Shown: piece by piece, positions 11,301 to 22,603 of the stretch
Numbering within the stretch: the stretch's first letter is position 1
Layout: each line of letters starts with the position of its first letter
From: Pelodera strongyloides
Lineage: Eukaryota > Nematoda > Chromadorea > Rhabditida > Rhabditidae
Reading direction: 5' to 3'
DNA length: 64,000 nucleotides
Assembly (NCBI GenBank): GCA_036852015.1
Contig: JAANDG010000590.1
Coordinates: 1-64,000, forward strand
Translations under genes and position numbers: made by a program
Notes under the pieces: generated by a model
Told to the model about the DNA's origin: nothing
The model's input: only the letters and a program-made list of their open reading frames with translations
Database searches by the model: none

Positions 11301-14140
11301 TACAATACTTATACTTTACAATACAATACAATACTTCTAGGAATTTTGATAATCAGACGCTCGAGCTATCCTCACTCCTACAAAATGTACAAAATCATAT
11401 CACGTCATCAATAATGATAAGATATGTACCAGTGAGAATCATAATAACAAAGACTACTAACTTTCTCGCTTCCGGTTTCCTCGGCTTCTTGCCCTTCCTA
11501 ACCGGCCGGTTAAACTTGACCTCCTCACGTAACAGGGAAAAGTGCGGTTCGTGAGAGCACATGCCGAGCATTACCTATAAGGATGTTGATTAGTATTATG
11601 GCCATTACTAGATCACGAATCATGGTCTATTTAAAACAAAAGAAGTTAGATCTAAGGAACCCCTGATTTTCGACGATACGTGAATTTATGCATGAAACAC
11701 GCATAAAAGGGGGTTCCCCCACCATTTAGAACCATGCTAAGCCATTTATTTTTCTTTGCTTTCCATACATAATATGTGTTACATCCCTTTACAAAAAAAG
11801 CGACTAGCTAAATAGGCCACCTCCCCATATGAACAATATTTATAAATTTGTTTACATATTCTGACCAAAACCCTACCAAGTCCGCATCCAGTCCATACAA
11901 ACAGTGCCTCGTATTCGGATCGTGAGACGAAGAAGCGCGCTCCGCCCGGATAAAATCCATAATCTTGTGCTCTCCTTCGCCAGCACACTGAAAATACAAT
12001 TACAACTTATTCTAGGGACAAAATCGGCTTATTCCGGATTAGGCTATAGGCTAGGGACAGTTACGGCACTCTAGTGGTTCATAGGGCTCCTCTAAAGAAT
12101 CGCGACGAAACGTATTGTTTTTAGAATAGTTCAAGTTCAAAACGTGTTTCAAAACAATATACAAAGATATCCAGAGATTCAAACTGCGCCCAGGATACCG
12201 GAATGCCAAAATTAAACCCTCTAAAGAACAATCAACTCAATAAAACTAAACTGGTAGTTTTTTTCCAAATCAAAGCCTTAAAGCCTTAAAGTCCCACCCA
12301 CGTGACTTTCATTATAAACTACCACAACCACAACTCACATTATGTCCACTGTAGATCACTCGCAACTTTCCATTATTCTGCCAAATTGGGTCGTTATTCA
12401 CTTTCTCTTCAACCCACTGCATTATCCTCTTGTGCAAACGATCCATGAATGGGGTTCCTGAAACAAAATATAATATAATAATATAAATATATACAATTAT
12501 AATACCCAATTCCGGAATCTAGAAATTAGAGAAGGTTTACTTTGCTTTGCAAGCAAGCTACAAAAATACGGAAATTAGTTTTCGGTTAGGTTAGCGTCAC
12601 CCTAAAAATGTGAAGTTTCCGTTTATAGTGATTAACACTCTGCTTGGAAAAGGAAAAGCAAAGCCAGAACCCTATATTCGTTTTCTATTTGTTGATTACC
12701 ATATGAAATTACCATACAAGTATAATATAATTATATTGGTTTACTTTTACTCGTTTCACCTAATAATCGTTGTAATGCTAAGGTGTACAACGTGCACAAC
12801 ACTAGCATATGCGGGTTACACCGGCAAAAATAAATAAACAACCGACGTCTTCGCGAGCAAAGAAAAATAGTAAACATAATTCAAGGTTGGTTCTGGGATA
12901 TATATTTACCAGTCGCCAGGCGTTGCTGCCATAGCAAAAGCCCGCTCGCGTTTCAAAAATACAAACTACAATCATCCTAACTCTATGCATGGGGCAAACT
13001 TACAAGCTATAAAATAATAAGTACCTGGTGTAATACAGTTGGAGTCGAACCTATCCTCCACCGGAATTTCCTCGCCCTTACGCATCGCGGCTTCTAGTTG
13101 CTCTTTGGCTGTCCGAGCAGACCTAAAATGTTTTTGATTAAAAAACACAAAGCTTCTAAGAATTAAGAATACTAATAAGAGAGAATAATTATCAAAACTC
13201 TTGCAATACCATTACCATTGCAAAAAAAACAGTAACTAACTAGCATCTGGGCACAAAGCAACACATAAAATTAAGTACGAACAGCCCCTGATTTGCACAG
13301 GCTCACCAGACTAATTACATGTATATTGGTGAAAGGAATGGTTGAAAAATTACGCTTCGGCAATCGAAAACTAGGGTATGCTGTCCAGGATCACTATACA
13401 TAAAACTTACATGAAACGCCGTGCCCTCTGTTGGTTCATTTTGGCGCGTGGTGCAACACCATCAATTGCCATGAAGAACACCCGTTGCGGTTTGATCATA
13501 GTGAACAGTTTCTACAAAATAATGATTATGATTGAAGTTCACAAAAAACGAGGTATACTTATTTGCACCATCGTCCCTTGGTTTATTTTCTACGTGAGGT
13601 TATAGCGTTTTAGTATTTCCAAAATCCAACTAAAAGTAACTTTCAACACTAATACTTGATACAAGTTAAGCTGTTAATCGATTACTTTACTTACGTCAAT
13701 GTACGCAAATATATCGAGAAACATCTGTTCTTCTGTGATTCGAAATGTGATGTCGTCATCATTTGGATGTGAACAATTGTGGATAATTCCATTCATATCC
13801 AAGTACAAGTTATCGAACTCCGGAATCTAGAAATTAGGTTTACCGTTTACGTTTGTAAGGTACAAAAAGATGAAGAATTAGTTTTCGGCTGTTTCCACCT
13901 TTAAAAAAGTTTCCCTTGACAGTGATTAAGTATTCTTGAAGCCACTACCACCACCCACTACACTATCTTCGTTTTCTGTTTCAACTGTATTATACTCCCT
14001 ACTACGCAGTAAAAAATGACCAAGGTCTCTCGTCTCTTAAAGACAAATAAAAGTATAAAACTAACTTGCGAGTCGTTAACCACTTGACTCAGCGTCGGAT
14101 ATCGCTCGCTGAGCCAGCGATAAAACTTTGGAACTCCCAT
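2077..14140 (-). CDS. xrn-1: XRN1-type cytoplasmic 5'-3' exoribonuclease, 3' end outside window
   Basis: Processive exonuclease that degrades decapped, 5'-monophosphate mRNA. I read 29 exons with GT-AG borders and consistent phase (2788 nt, about 929 residues): 14066-14140, 13695-13826, 13411-13511, 13025-13122, 12339-12457, 11877-11987, 11462-11574, 11063-11144, 10468-10537, 10030-10128, 9821-9896, 9570-9660, 9259-9349, 8823-8918, 8386-8483, 8147-8205, 6854-6973, 6426-6582, 6053-6202, 5631-5728, 5167-5222, 4830-4927, 4524-4592, 4212-4307, 3491-3597, 3141-3223, 2664-2752, 2354-2425, 2077-2158. The N-terminus [15 protein letters not shown] is that of XRN1 (XRN2 starts differently). Catalytic motifs are intact: [15 protein letters not shown] (D86), [10 protein letters not shown] (about 178), LDADL (about 208) and [10 protein letters not shown] (about 300). 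Exons 12-15 encode an acidic Ser/Glu/Asp-rich insert in the usual variable loop, followed by [13 protein letters not shown] and FPFHYAPF. Exons 25-29 reach the D1 region. The human protein is about 1700 residues, so the C-terminal half is missing to the left; I could not find it in 1-2076. An AG acceptor lies 32 nt before the ATG. Confidence 0.93.
3613..3840. mobile_element. Inverted-repeat MITE in XRN1 intron 24
   Basis: About 228 bp with long arms: AGGGCGCGTTTAAGATGGCC at the left and its complement ending CGCGCCCT at the right. The arms continue through CGTTTTCGGCCGTTCAGG. It lies 15 nt from the 3' splice site of exon 25. Confidence 0.7.
5350..5393. repeat. (TTA)n microsatellite
   Basis: About a dozen uninterrupted TTA units within XRN1 intron 20. 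Confidence 0.9.
7137..7512 (+). mobile_element. tRNA-derived SINE (S1) in XRN1 intron 16
   Basis: The head resembles a tRNA, with an A box TGGCTCCCTGGC (7146-7157) and a B box GGTTCGAATCCC (7189-7200). An unrelated body follows, and the element ends with AATAAAGTGG and a short A tract. Tail sequence (TGATGATTGTATGTCTGAATA) recurs at 14236-14260. The element is on the strand opposite to XRN1. Confidence 0.7.
7519..8108. mobile_element. TA-flanked inverted-repeat element in XRN1 intron 16
   Basis: Terminal inverted repeats GCCCGTATTCTCGGGC and GCCCGAGAATACGGGC are flanked by TA on both sides, as for Tc1/mariner-type insertions. The interior repeats ACGGAA/TTCCGT and AACATGTTCC words in inverted orientation. 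It starts a few bases after the SINE tail, so two elements sit back to back. Confidence 0.75.
8684..8800 (+). mobile_element. Partial relative of the S1 SINE tail
   Basis: The stretch around GGACCCAGGATTCTACAT resembles the S1 body at 7435-7452 (GGACCCTGGATTCTACAT) and is followed by a similar AAAGTGGTA tail. No tRNA-like head is seen. It lies in XRN1 intron 14. Confidence 0.4.
10557..10987. mobile_element. TTAA-bounded MITE, family A (copy 2), XRN1 intron 8
   Basis: Begins TTAAAGGGAGAGGCCTATG and ends with the near-complement CATGGGCCTCTCCCTTTAA. Internal inverted arms centre near 10750 (AGTTATTCCCCGGCAAACTG against its complement at 10854-10876). Same family as 732-1189. Confidence 0.85.
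12504..12630 (-). repeat. Duplicate of the intron 1/exon 2 boundary of XRN1, in intron 4
   Basis: The segment matches 13813-13940 (shared TCCGGAATCTAGAAATTAG and AATTAGTTTTCGG blocks in order). It carries a second copy of the exon 2 acceptor and the first bases of exon 2. Confidence 0.55.
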
Positions 14141-15274
14141 AATGGAAGGGCTTCTTTAGTAGACACTGGAAACTGGAATAATAAAAATTAGTGTCATTAG
14201 CGCTATAATAAACGCAAACGCACCACACCTCATTTAATGTATGCGTGATGATTGCATGTCTGAATAAAGCGGTACATTTTTATTGACCTGCTTGTCCATT
14301 TTCGAAGGCACGAGACAGGAAAGAAAAACGGTATGAAGCAGGCTTAGGGCGCCGCCGCAGCCGCAGGAATGAACCTTATACAAAAAGCAAAGCTGATATC
14401 AGATCTCACTCACCTGTAGCGTATTATATTCAATTCCAATTACACTTTTGGATGTCGTCGCTGGACGACCAGAGAATAAGCAGTCTGACGTTCACTGGGA
14501 GAAAAATAGTAAATAAACGCGGAGAAACAGATAGTAAAAGACCGAGCGCGAAGAAACAGATAGCAAAAGACCGTGTCTGAACAACAGTGACAAAAGCAAA
14601 GGAATACACACCAGTGAGAAACTTGGATGATGAGAATTACCAAAAAAGGACCTCTGTTTTTACAATATTGCCCAATACAGCATAACATCGGCAACACACA
14701 CCGCCCTATATCAATAACAGACATACAACGAAGATGAAGCCCGCCGTCTGATTAAGAAATGGACATGAATCACAGGCTTGCAAACTCCAACAATAAATCT
14801 ACGGACTTTGCAGCGCAGACAGACTTGATATGCGGGCCAGGAGAAAGGTTACCAGGCGCACAAAAACACGCCATGCAACTGTTCATCCTAGAAAACTAGC
14901 ATACTTGGACTAACTAATCCGTTTTACAAGACGCAAAGCTAACAAGGTAACATTGATTAAAACAAAATAAGCTAGCAAAACTGTTTTGTCGATAAAGTTT
15001 TCGAACTTCGAACACGAGCGAAACGCGCTGTTTTGTGGGTGGAGTCAGAGCGTGCACGATTGCGGCGGTTCGTACACGATGGGCAGTCGTCATTTGTATG
15101 ACCGCGGAATTGATGGGTTTTGCAATAAAAGAAGTAACATATTGGTCGCCAAAGTCCATTGTCGATGAAGTATATAGCGACGCTTTCAAATTTATCATTT
15201 CATTCTCTTATGGGGTTTGCAAGTGGGGCGGTGGACCCGCTCAGCCAAATGCGCGAAAAGCATGCGACTCTTGT

Positions 15275-15302
15275 TGGCACACATGTGGCGCGCATGTCGC
15301 AC
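15275..15302. repeat. 11-bp phased TGGCGC module
   Basis: TGGCAC at 15275, TGGCGC at 15286 and TCGCAC at 15297, exactly 11 bp apart. Other copies start at 21634, 22269, 26133, 33235 and 59756. Confidence 0.55.
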
Positions 15303-16059
15303 ACCCTCGTCTAGTGGACTCTTCTTTGCGCGTTTTGTGTGTCTAATAATAATAAGTAACATTCTGCGGGTTCTGTAACAGAACAATGTTTGCAAATCAT
15401 TCGCTCATAATTTTTTTTCTGATAGATACGGCGTTACCATAAGCATAAGAAACAAGTGGAAAATCATAGGGTAACCCAATATCTTATCTTTCATCTTAAA
15501 TGCGACGGAACGTCTCCTATCTTCCTTTTCTCCCATCAACAGTTTTTTTGTTAAAAGTCAACAGAGTCAAAACTGAATTGCCCGCACATCATTGACTCAA
15601 CATTTTTCTTAAACAAAAAAATTTCATGCTGTATACACATATATGTGAAAATGAAAAAATATATACCGGGGGAAAATTCGAAAGCGTGTAGTGTGAGTGG
15701 GAAGCATTATGATGGTTTCCAAGAATCCCAAAAAAACGGTGTGATTCTGTCAATACTTTGCACGAGACCTGCATATATAATATGAAAAACATTATCATGT
15801 AGTTGCAAAATACGGTAAATTTTCAGCATACTTAGAAGCCCCATTATACATCCAGGAGCTGATGAAACTTCGACCAAGTTGGCACGGATATTTTGGTGAG
15901 TCTTTGAAAACCGATCTACGCATAATGAGCCAAGATCCGACTCACAAAAAAAAGATAAAATAAGAAAGATAAAGGCATGCTGGAGAATTATTCAAAATAT
16001 GCTTCTTTTTTTTTACAATGAGAGTAGTAGTCGTTTTGCAGGAGAGCGACACTTGCGCA

Positions 16060-16128
16060 CCTTCCCTGAGCCTGAGCCTGCGCCTGAGCCTATGCCTAAG
16101 CCTAAGCCTAAGTCTAGGCCTAAGCCTT
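16060..16128. repeat. Degenerate interstitial telomere-like array
   Basis: Consecutive hexamers of the CCTAAG/CCTGAG type, the complement of the nematode TTAGGC telomere unit with substitutions. Confidence 0.6.
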
Positions 16129-16692
16129 GCGCCATAACTCTGCTAACCAGAATTCTAAACATTTACTACAGATGCGGAAACTGAGTCAAATCACTGCTTT
16201 TTTACTTGTTCAGCTGATTGAAACGTCGCTTCCCATGACATCTGCACAACTTCTTCATTAGGTTTCTTTCAGGAATTTTGCGAAGTCCCGAAGTACTACT
16301 CTTGAATTTCTGATATGTTGGGTCACTTTTACAAAGTCTGGACCAAGTTTTCCAACCTTGAACCTTATGGTCCTATGAGTTATCTATCGATTTCCCACTA
16401 GTTTACTTTTACAGTTTAGCTGTTTTCACAGCCCAAACACCTTTGCCGCTCTGGTTATCCTCACGAATTTCGCCCGTGTGCAGCAGTTCGATGCAATCGT
16501 GGTTTTACTGTTTTGTCTTTTTGGCTTTGTTTCTTTCATTGTGAGCAAAGAATTCAGTATATATTTCAACATGTCAATCTCGCTCACAGTCAGTGATGGG
16601 ATTAGAAGATTAGATACTAGGGGGAAAAGAATTTCACTTGAAGTGATAACGAAACATATTGGCTGCATAACACGAAAGAAGTAGACGAAGAG

Positions 16693-16875
16693 TTAAAGCT
16701 GTACCGGCCGGTTTTTGAAACACCAGCATTCTTATGCAGCTTATGCAAATACACATAAATTAGAATAAAAAATCGAGCTAAATTCGAGTAAATTAGCATA
16801 TTAGCAATTAGCAGTTAGCGTAAGGATTAAGTTGTCCACGATGCGTTACAAAAACCGGCCGGTATTTCGTTTTAA
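16693..16875. mobile_element. TTAA-bounded MITE, GGCCGG family
   Basis: TTAA at both ends; arms carry ACCGGCCGGTTTTTGAAAC at the left and ACAAAAACCGGCCGGTATTT at the right. The middle has the family's ATGCAAAT and AGAATAAAAAATCGAG blocks. Confidence 0.8.
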
Positions 16876-17177
16876 CGTAATTTGGATTTGGACGCTATAT
16901 GTTCTCATGTAGGTGTATGCAAATTACTGTGTGATACGGATACTGTACGACCTTTTAGTCTAATTATATTCATTTGCGTACAACTATGGGAATGCAATTG
17001 TTCAACATATGATTAAAAAACAGGACGTCATTACTTTAAAAAGCATATGACAGTTAGCTTCAGACAAATTTAAAATCTTAATTTTCAAGTAACATGAAAA
17101 ATGTACCCACTTCGTCGATGGTAAGAACTATTTTTGTATATACCTTGCGTTATTTCCAGCGCCTCTTGATGTAAAGT

Positions 17178-17360
17178 TTAAAGCGAAATACCAGCCGGTT
17201 TTTGAAACGCGTCGTGGACAAAAGAATTCTTCCGTGTTTATGCTAATTTGCTTCGAATTTTGCTCGATTTTTTGTTCAAATTTAAATTCATTTGCATATG
17301 CTGCATACGAATTCTGGTGTACCCGATGCGTTTCAAAAACCGGCCAGTATTTCGTTTTGA
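17178..17360. mobile_element. MITE, GGCCGG family
   Basis: Left end TTAAAGCGAAATACCAGCCGG; right end GGCCAGTATTTCGTTTTGA with a mutated TTAA. Second of three copies clustered within about 1.1 kb. Confidence 0.75.
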
Positions 17361-17602
17361 ATAATCCAATAAACATGCGAACACTTGGATGTTTATTTTT
17401 TTTTACAGTATACTACATACACACGTGCAAGCAGTTTCAGACGGAATACATTACGGATCTAAACATATCAATAGAGACAATACGCATGCGTTCAATGGAC
17501 TTTCGAACCATACATAAACTTGTAAAATGCTAAATTTTCGAATGCTACCTGTAATGAGGAATTCTTCTAATTATAAATGCTTCCCAGTATATCACGACTT
17601 CT

Positions 17603-17776
17603 TTAAAGCGAAATACCGGCCGGTTTTTGAAATGCATCGTGGACATCTGAATTCTTACGTATTTATGCAAAATTGTTCGAATTGATTTTTTTATTCTAAT
17701 TTATGTTCAGTTGCACAAGCTGCATAAGAATGCTGTGCACTCGGTGTTTCAAAAACCGGTCGGCTTTTCGCTTTAA
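17603..17776. mobile_element. TTAA-bounded MITE, GGCCGG family
   Basis: TTAAAGCGAAATACCGGCC at the left and GGCTTTTCGCTTTAA at the right, the clearest full-length copy of this family. Confidence 0.85.
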
Positions 17777-18106
17777 CTTTGTAGTTTTTCGATTCCGTTG
17801 TACTCAAACTACGAAGTAAAGAGAGTCGTGCATAAAGAAGAGAAATATAGAACCGAGTCGAATAATGGTCAATAACTACAAATAAAAGTACACAGTGCTT
17901 CAAAAAATAGTGTTACTTATTTGCTCAATACCTACTCGGAAACATAAAGCTTGTCTCATATTTATGAATACATTACGGTAGTTATCTACAGTAAGTTCTT
18001 GTTAATCAAATAAAGCTTGGTTTTCCAAAACTATCTTGCGATTACATAGTACATATAGTGGTGTCTAAGTACCAGGCATACAGACCTGTTTTGGTACTCG
18101 GTAGTT

Positions 18107-18152
18107 TTTGCCCTAAGCCTAAGGCCTAAGCCTAAGCCTAAGGCCTAAGCCC
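18107..18152. repeat. Interstitial TT(A)GGC telomere-type array overlapping the GDE1 stop codon
   Basis: About seven CCTAAG/CCTAAGG units, the complement of TTAGGC. The in-frame TAG of the GDE1-like gene (18145-18147) is supplied by the first TTAGGC unit. Further TTAGGC-like words occur at 19985-20035. Confidence 0.75.
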
Positions 18153-20500
18153 CCGAGGTAAGTCCCATATAACCACTGTTAGCGAACTGGGTGAGACTGT
18201 TGAGCTTCTTGATATTGTAGGTACCATCGGTAAGGACTGGGATTTTAAGGGATTCCAACATCCACTGCATTTCAGTGAGGTCGTTCACTGTCCAGGCGAC
18301 CACTTCTAGACCTTTGCGGCGCTGCGCGTTGACGAATGCGCTGAAATAAGTATAATTCTATGACCATGACAAGTTAATTAAAGATTAGTTGCGCCGTGCT
18401 CGGCGGGAATTTGGCGCGGTGGCTGGACCTACTTCCGCGATAAGCTGGCTCTCGAGGAAAGCTGTGCCAACAAAGGGTACATCTTTTTTATTTATTTGAT
18501 ACGGCATCCTAAGGACGAAGTGATACCAAATGGTTTAGTATCACAAGAAACATTTTCAACGTTGCTTGCTCTACCTATGTTGCCTATCATGGCTTACTAA
18601 ACTCACGAAGATATGTCCAAGTTATTGGTCAGCAATAGATCGGCTCCCAGGAACGTGGGTAGGAAAGTCTTGAGCGCACGGACGTGTACAACATCGATCA
18701 CATTCACAAGCATCTGCTTCAACCCGCTGAATCTCGGAATCGTGTTCTCGTTGTTCTTGTGGCTCCAGAAACCCTGACGCCATGTCAAACCTAAATATGA
18801 AAGTATTTAGGGTTTGTCATGGTTCTTTTCGCATAGTAGTAGATAGAGAACAGGGTCCGTGCGCATTCTACGCCGATTGCTATGCTCAGCACGCCATTGA
18901 GATATGCATTATTATTTCTATCATAAGTTCAAACTTTCAAAATATTATGAGAATAATATGCTCCTGGACCTACACATTTGTACCAATTGACACTCAAAAT
19001 CCTACAAATACCTGTATCCGGGAGTTGGCTCAAATCGTGCGCAACTCTTAAAATTCAATTCACTGCAATTGAAAGTTGTTCAAAGCCGAAAGCGGTACAA
19101 CACGTGGTTTCGAAACATATATTGGGCACCGCCCCCATGCATAGGTAATAAACACATGCATACCTGGTCTGCCAGGCAAACAACTGTGCACATGGTGACC
19201 AGCATATACTTTCAAAACCACTTGTTGTACCGCTTTATATTTGGGTGATTGTGCAAGTTCAAAAGATAAGCTACCGAAACTATGCCATTACAGTATGAAT
19301 ACTTACCAGTGAGGATCCTTCTATCAGCTCGCTTCACCCTGTAGACGACCCAGGGAAAGAAGCTGCACACGATCGACGAGCTGTACAAATTGTACTTGGC
19401 GAACAGCTCGACGAGGATCGCCGTCAACTGAACCGGAGTTAGGTTGAGCGAGGGTGCGGTTTGAGGGCGGTTACGACACCTGGGCTATTGGCGGGCAGGC
19501 CGGGGTGAAACGTGAAACTACCAAAAGTGTTTGGAGCTTGCTCAAGAGCGATACAAAGAAAGAGACAAGACGACAAGATAGAGCAAGGTGGATGAGACGT
19601 GTTGGAGTACTCAGTCGGCAGCGTAAAATTCTCTCGCTTCTCAAAAGCGGCGCTGTATTTTTTCTCACTTTTCTTTCATTAGCGTGCAAGTTTTTTCTTT
19701 TGCTTTGTGACAGTTATCGCGATATGTTCATGATTTGCATGGCGCAAGTCAGCCTTGTTTTGTGGCAGGTAATCTGCGCAATTGGCAGTGCGTAGCGCGT
19801 GCGCCAGACGAGCGCCATCGGAGCGAGAGACATACGGCAGGATCGTAATCCTTGATGTCAAACAGCATCTTCACGTTGTTTTGGGCGCTCCAGGCCACTA
19901 CACTTTCAAGGGACGGAATGCCTTCGACCTCCACGGGATCGGCGTCATCGTGGCTGGAATAAAGTAAATTTAGTCAAGGGACTTACTAAGGCTTAGGAAG
20001 GCTTAAATCTTAGGCTAAGGGCTAGGCTCTAAGTAAAGTACCGTAACTTAGTACCGTAAAGTACCTTAGTACCGCAATATACATCAAGACACTTATTCAT
20101 CTATGGAATACTGTCATGCGCTTCAGACAGCTACAATTTCCGCATTTATTTTACACGCATCTGGGCCTTGAACTTGAACGAGACATGGGGCACGGGTAAG
20201 GGTTGCGTGATACATCATACCCAAGTACTATATTCAAATTGTGTGGCATACTGCGTTGACGACTCAGAATTGACAAAGAATTGTATCCCTTTTGCAAGCT
20301 ATGTTCCTCCTTGTCTCAAGTTATATCAAATGGCTGAAACATACCATGTGCGTACAAACTTGGCGGCCACATTTGCGGATTTCAATTCGCTCAAGTTCTT
20401 GTGGCGAATTGGACCAGAAAGATTGGTGGTACTGAAAAGAGGTTTTCATACATGGTGCTACTTCATGGTCTCCCCTCTCTCTGTCTCTCTCTGTCTCTCT

Positions 20501-20537
<37 letters not shown>

Positions 20538-21929
20538 CGTCTCCCGCGCAATGAGTGGCTGCCTACCGATCCAGGTCGTCGTCGTGGAGCAGAACCGCAA
20601 ACCCGTCCTTGGTGAGGGCGACGTCGAACTCGATCAGGTCAGCACCCTCCTTCTTTGCCTGAAATTATAATTTGTTGTTTTGAACAAAGAATCCGCGCAT
20701 TCAAATTTGTCTAGAAGGACTGCAGACTTATTTCGAGAATCTCACATTATTCCCAGTATAAAACATAAGCTTTTCCTAAAAAGCATATCCTCTAAGAACA
20801 TGTCGATCAAAGAAAATTTCCGTATCTAGCGTTGAGGAAAGTAATTTAGCATCGCATTGCTCACAGCAAGGACTCGTGTGGCGCGCGGCGAGAAATTGGC
20901 GCGAAGACTGCGAACATCGATTCAGGGCCAGAAAAAACGCGCGCGGCTCTTCACCCTACTTCCTATCATATTCAGGTTATCGTGTATAGGTAGGCAGTGA
21001 ACTCGCGAGGATGTGGCGCAGGTCTGGCGAAGAGTGGCGCGCGGCGAGAGGTAAGCTAACTTTTTTCGCCGCGCACCATCAAAATTTTATTTTGGACGAA
21101 CCTGGACAAATCCAGCAAAACTGTTTTCTGGAAACACATGAGGAGACCCACGATGTCCACCCACACGGAATCCTTTGAAGAATTTCTCGGCCTGAAAGAA
21201 TTTTCATGAATTACAGTACCATCCTTCTTACTATAATACTGAAGAAATGTAATCTCATACAGTACTTTTTTCTTAGCGTACCCTACTATAGTCACTCCAG
21301 AGTCTTACAATAATACTATCCTACAGTAATTTATTACAGCAATGCACACTTTTACTAAAAAAACCTCAATGTATTCACATGCTCGAAGGAACACTTATCT
21401 TAGTTTTTAAGACATTGAAAGAGCAAACGAAATAAACTCCACTTCGTAATTGTTTCGAGACAACGATATAATTTTTAACTACTTTTTTTTGACGCACGCT
21501 CTTATCTACTGCTTACAATGCAATATTTTTATTGCGGAAATGTTTGTTTTAAAATGGACTTGCTGACGCAAGCAGCCAGCTGTTTCTATGATGACGCGGT
21601 TGACAACAAAAAATTAAGAAGTGCACGGGGCGATCGCGCACATATGGCGCCATGTTGTCGCTGAATATGATAATTAAGTTATCAAGCAAGCGAGGCGTGC
21701 TATAGCTCATTTTGTAGAGAATTTCAAGCTGATCAATGTCATAATACATGTTGTTACAGTGTTGTTGTGTTATAAGGTAGGCAACGGCTAAGGTGCCTCT
21801 ACCTACCGTTTCCTTATCCGCTGGTTCGTTCTTCAAGCAGGAGTAGAGAGCGGTAAGTAGGATTGGCACAGCGGATAGCAGAGGAGAATGGAAGTAGAGG
21901 AGCACCGACAGCGCCAACGAGAACGCGAT
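18145..21929 (-). CDS. GDE1: GDE1-like glycerophosphodiester phosphodiesterase (GDPD family)
   Basis: Membrane phosphodiesterase that hydrolyses glycerophosphodiesters such as glycerophosphoinositol. Exons read: 21807-21929, 21102-21191, 20567-20658, 20345-20431, 19836-19953, 19307-19427, 18607-18790, 18145-18340, all with GT-AG borders and matching phases (336 codons plus stop; the family member GDE1 is about 330). A hydrophobic segment in the first exon (LALSVLLYFHSPLLSAVPIL) fits the N-terminal membrane anchor. GDPD motifs follow in order: GGHRGSPHVFPENSF (catalytic His, PEN), LIEFDVALTKDG (metal-binding E and D), HDDDLDRTT and MLFDIKD. The C-terminal part (GLEVVAWTVND) matches the TIM-barrel end. 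The initiator ATG is not located; an upstream exon is needed. Introns carry CT repeats and a MITE of family F, and a SINE head lies just before the first listed exon. Confidence 0.9.
19087..19239. mobile_element. MITE family F in GDE1 intron
   Basis: Arms AAGCGGTACAACACGTGGTT and AACCACTTGTTGTACCGCTT. The TTAA border is not preserved in this copy. Confidence 0.65.
20464..20540. repeat. CT microsatellite in GDE1 intron
   Basis: Near-uninterrupted CTCT run. It creates Ser/Leu and Arg/Glu open frames that are not genes. Confidence 0.9.
21634..21661. repeat. 11-bp phased TGGCGC module
   Basis: TCGCGC at 21634, TGGCGC at 21645 and TGTCGC at 21656, spaced 11 bp. Confidence 0.5.
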
Positions 21930-21947
21930 CTGAAATTTTTTTTAAGA

Positions 21948-22260
21948 GGGGTCAGGTGGCGCAGTGCCTAAGTCGCTGTTTCAACAGCAGCGCAGGCACT
22001 GCGGCTCGTCGGTTCGACTCCTGCCCCGGGCAGACCAAGCCTTCTCATGAGAGGTAGCAATTTCGGTTGTGGGGAAAAAAGGTGATCGCTATCCTTGGCC
22101 AGGAAGTGAACTAACTGAAACCAAAAACCCAGAGCATGCCGGACCGTGTATTTTAGGCTCGGGACCCGCGCGGAGTGACCTTGCCGTTGATCTAGATCAG
22201 TAATTTATTCACTGGTCCCATCAACGGTGCCGGTGTGCAAAAGGGCACTACAACGGAATT
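21948..22260 (+). mobile_element. tRNA-derived SINE (S2)
   Basis: tRNA-like head with A box TGGCGCAGTGCC (21957-21968) and B box GGTTCGACTCC (22011-22021), followed by an unrelated body. The head begins about 20 nt upstream of the GDE1 acceptor at 21929, in antisense. The 3' limit is uncertain. Confidence 0.5.
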
Positions 22261-22268
22261 GTCCACTT

Positions 22269-22296
22269 TTGCGCACACTTGGCGCATATGGGGCGC
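22269..22296. repeat. 11-bp phased TGGCGC module
   Basis: TTGCGC at 22269, TGGCGC at 22280 and GGGCGC at 22291. Confidence 0.5.
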
Positions 22297-22573
22297 ATCT
22301 CAAATGTTAGTTGCGCCCATGTGCGGCGACTTAATGGAAGTTGTACAACTATTTCATTTGTTATTATTGGTTCGGAGAATCACTGTTTAGCTTCTCGTTG
22401 CATGTGGGCCACAAATGTGCCACGCCGCACAACTTGTGCGGCACGTTTCTGGCGGACATGTTATTCGGCGACTGCGCCTCTGAAAACTGACCGTCGATGC
22501 CCAGATGCTCTGGATTGGCGAAGTGCCTGCGGCGGTCATAGTTCTTGTGATGACCAAAGGTGAACGGGGAAAC

Positions 22574-22603
22574 CGAGTCCTCCCAAGTGAGTAGGTTAAC
22601 TAC
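22574..22603 (-). CDS. Candidate 5' coding exon of the GDE1-like gene
   Basis: After an acceptor (TTTATTCCAG) the frame reads VVNLLTWEDS, then a possible GTTTCC donor in phase 0, compatible with the exon at 21929. The LTWED word resembles the short cytosolic start of human GDE1 (LWED). The open frame continues past the donor (SPFTFGHHKN...), so the exon end is uncertain, and the ATG would need another exon. Confidence 0.3.

Larger units (their letters stand above)
14173..16692. other. Intergenic, no gene seen; S1 SINE tail at 14228-14283
   Basis: Upstream of XRN1. It contains an S1-like tail, an 11-bp phased TGGCGC module (15275-15302), a segment 15700-15795 repeated in inverted orientation at 60757-60845, and a degenerate telomere-type array. 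Open frames here lack recognisable domains and splice context. Confidence 0.4.

Noticed and set aside
20160..20215. Possible GDE1 exon (SFKFKAQMR)
   Set aside because: Its donor phase does not fit its neighbours; the exon at 20345-20431, with RTTNLSGPIR, fits both phase and family.
20168..20670. Ser/Leu-rich and Arg/Glu-rich frames
   Set aside because: Translations of the CT microsatellite inside a GDE1 intron.
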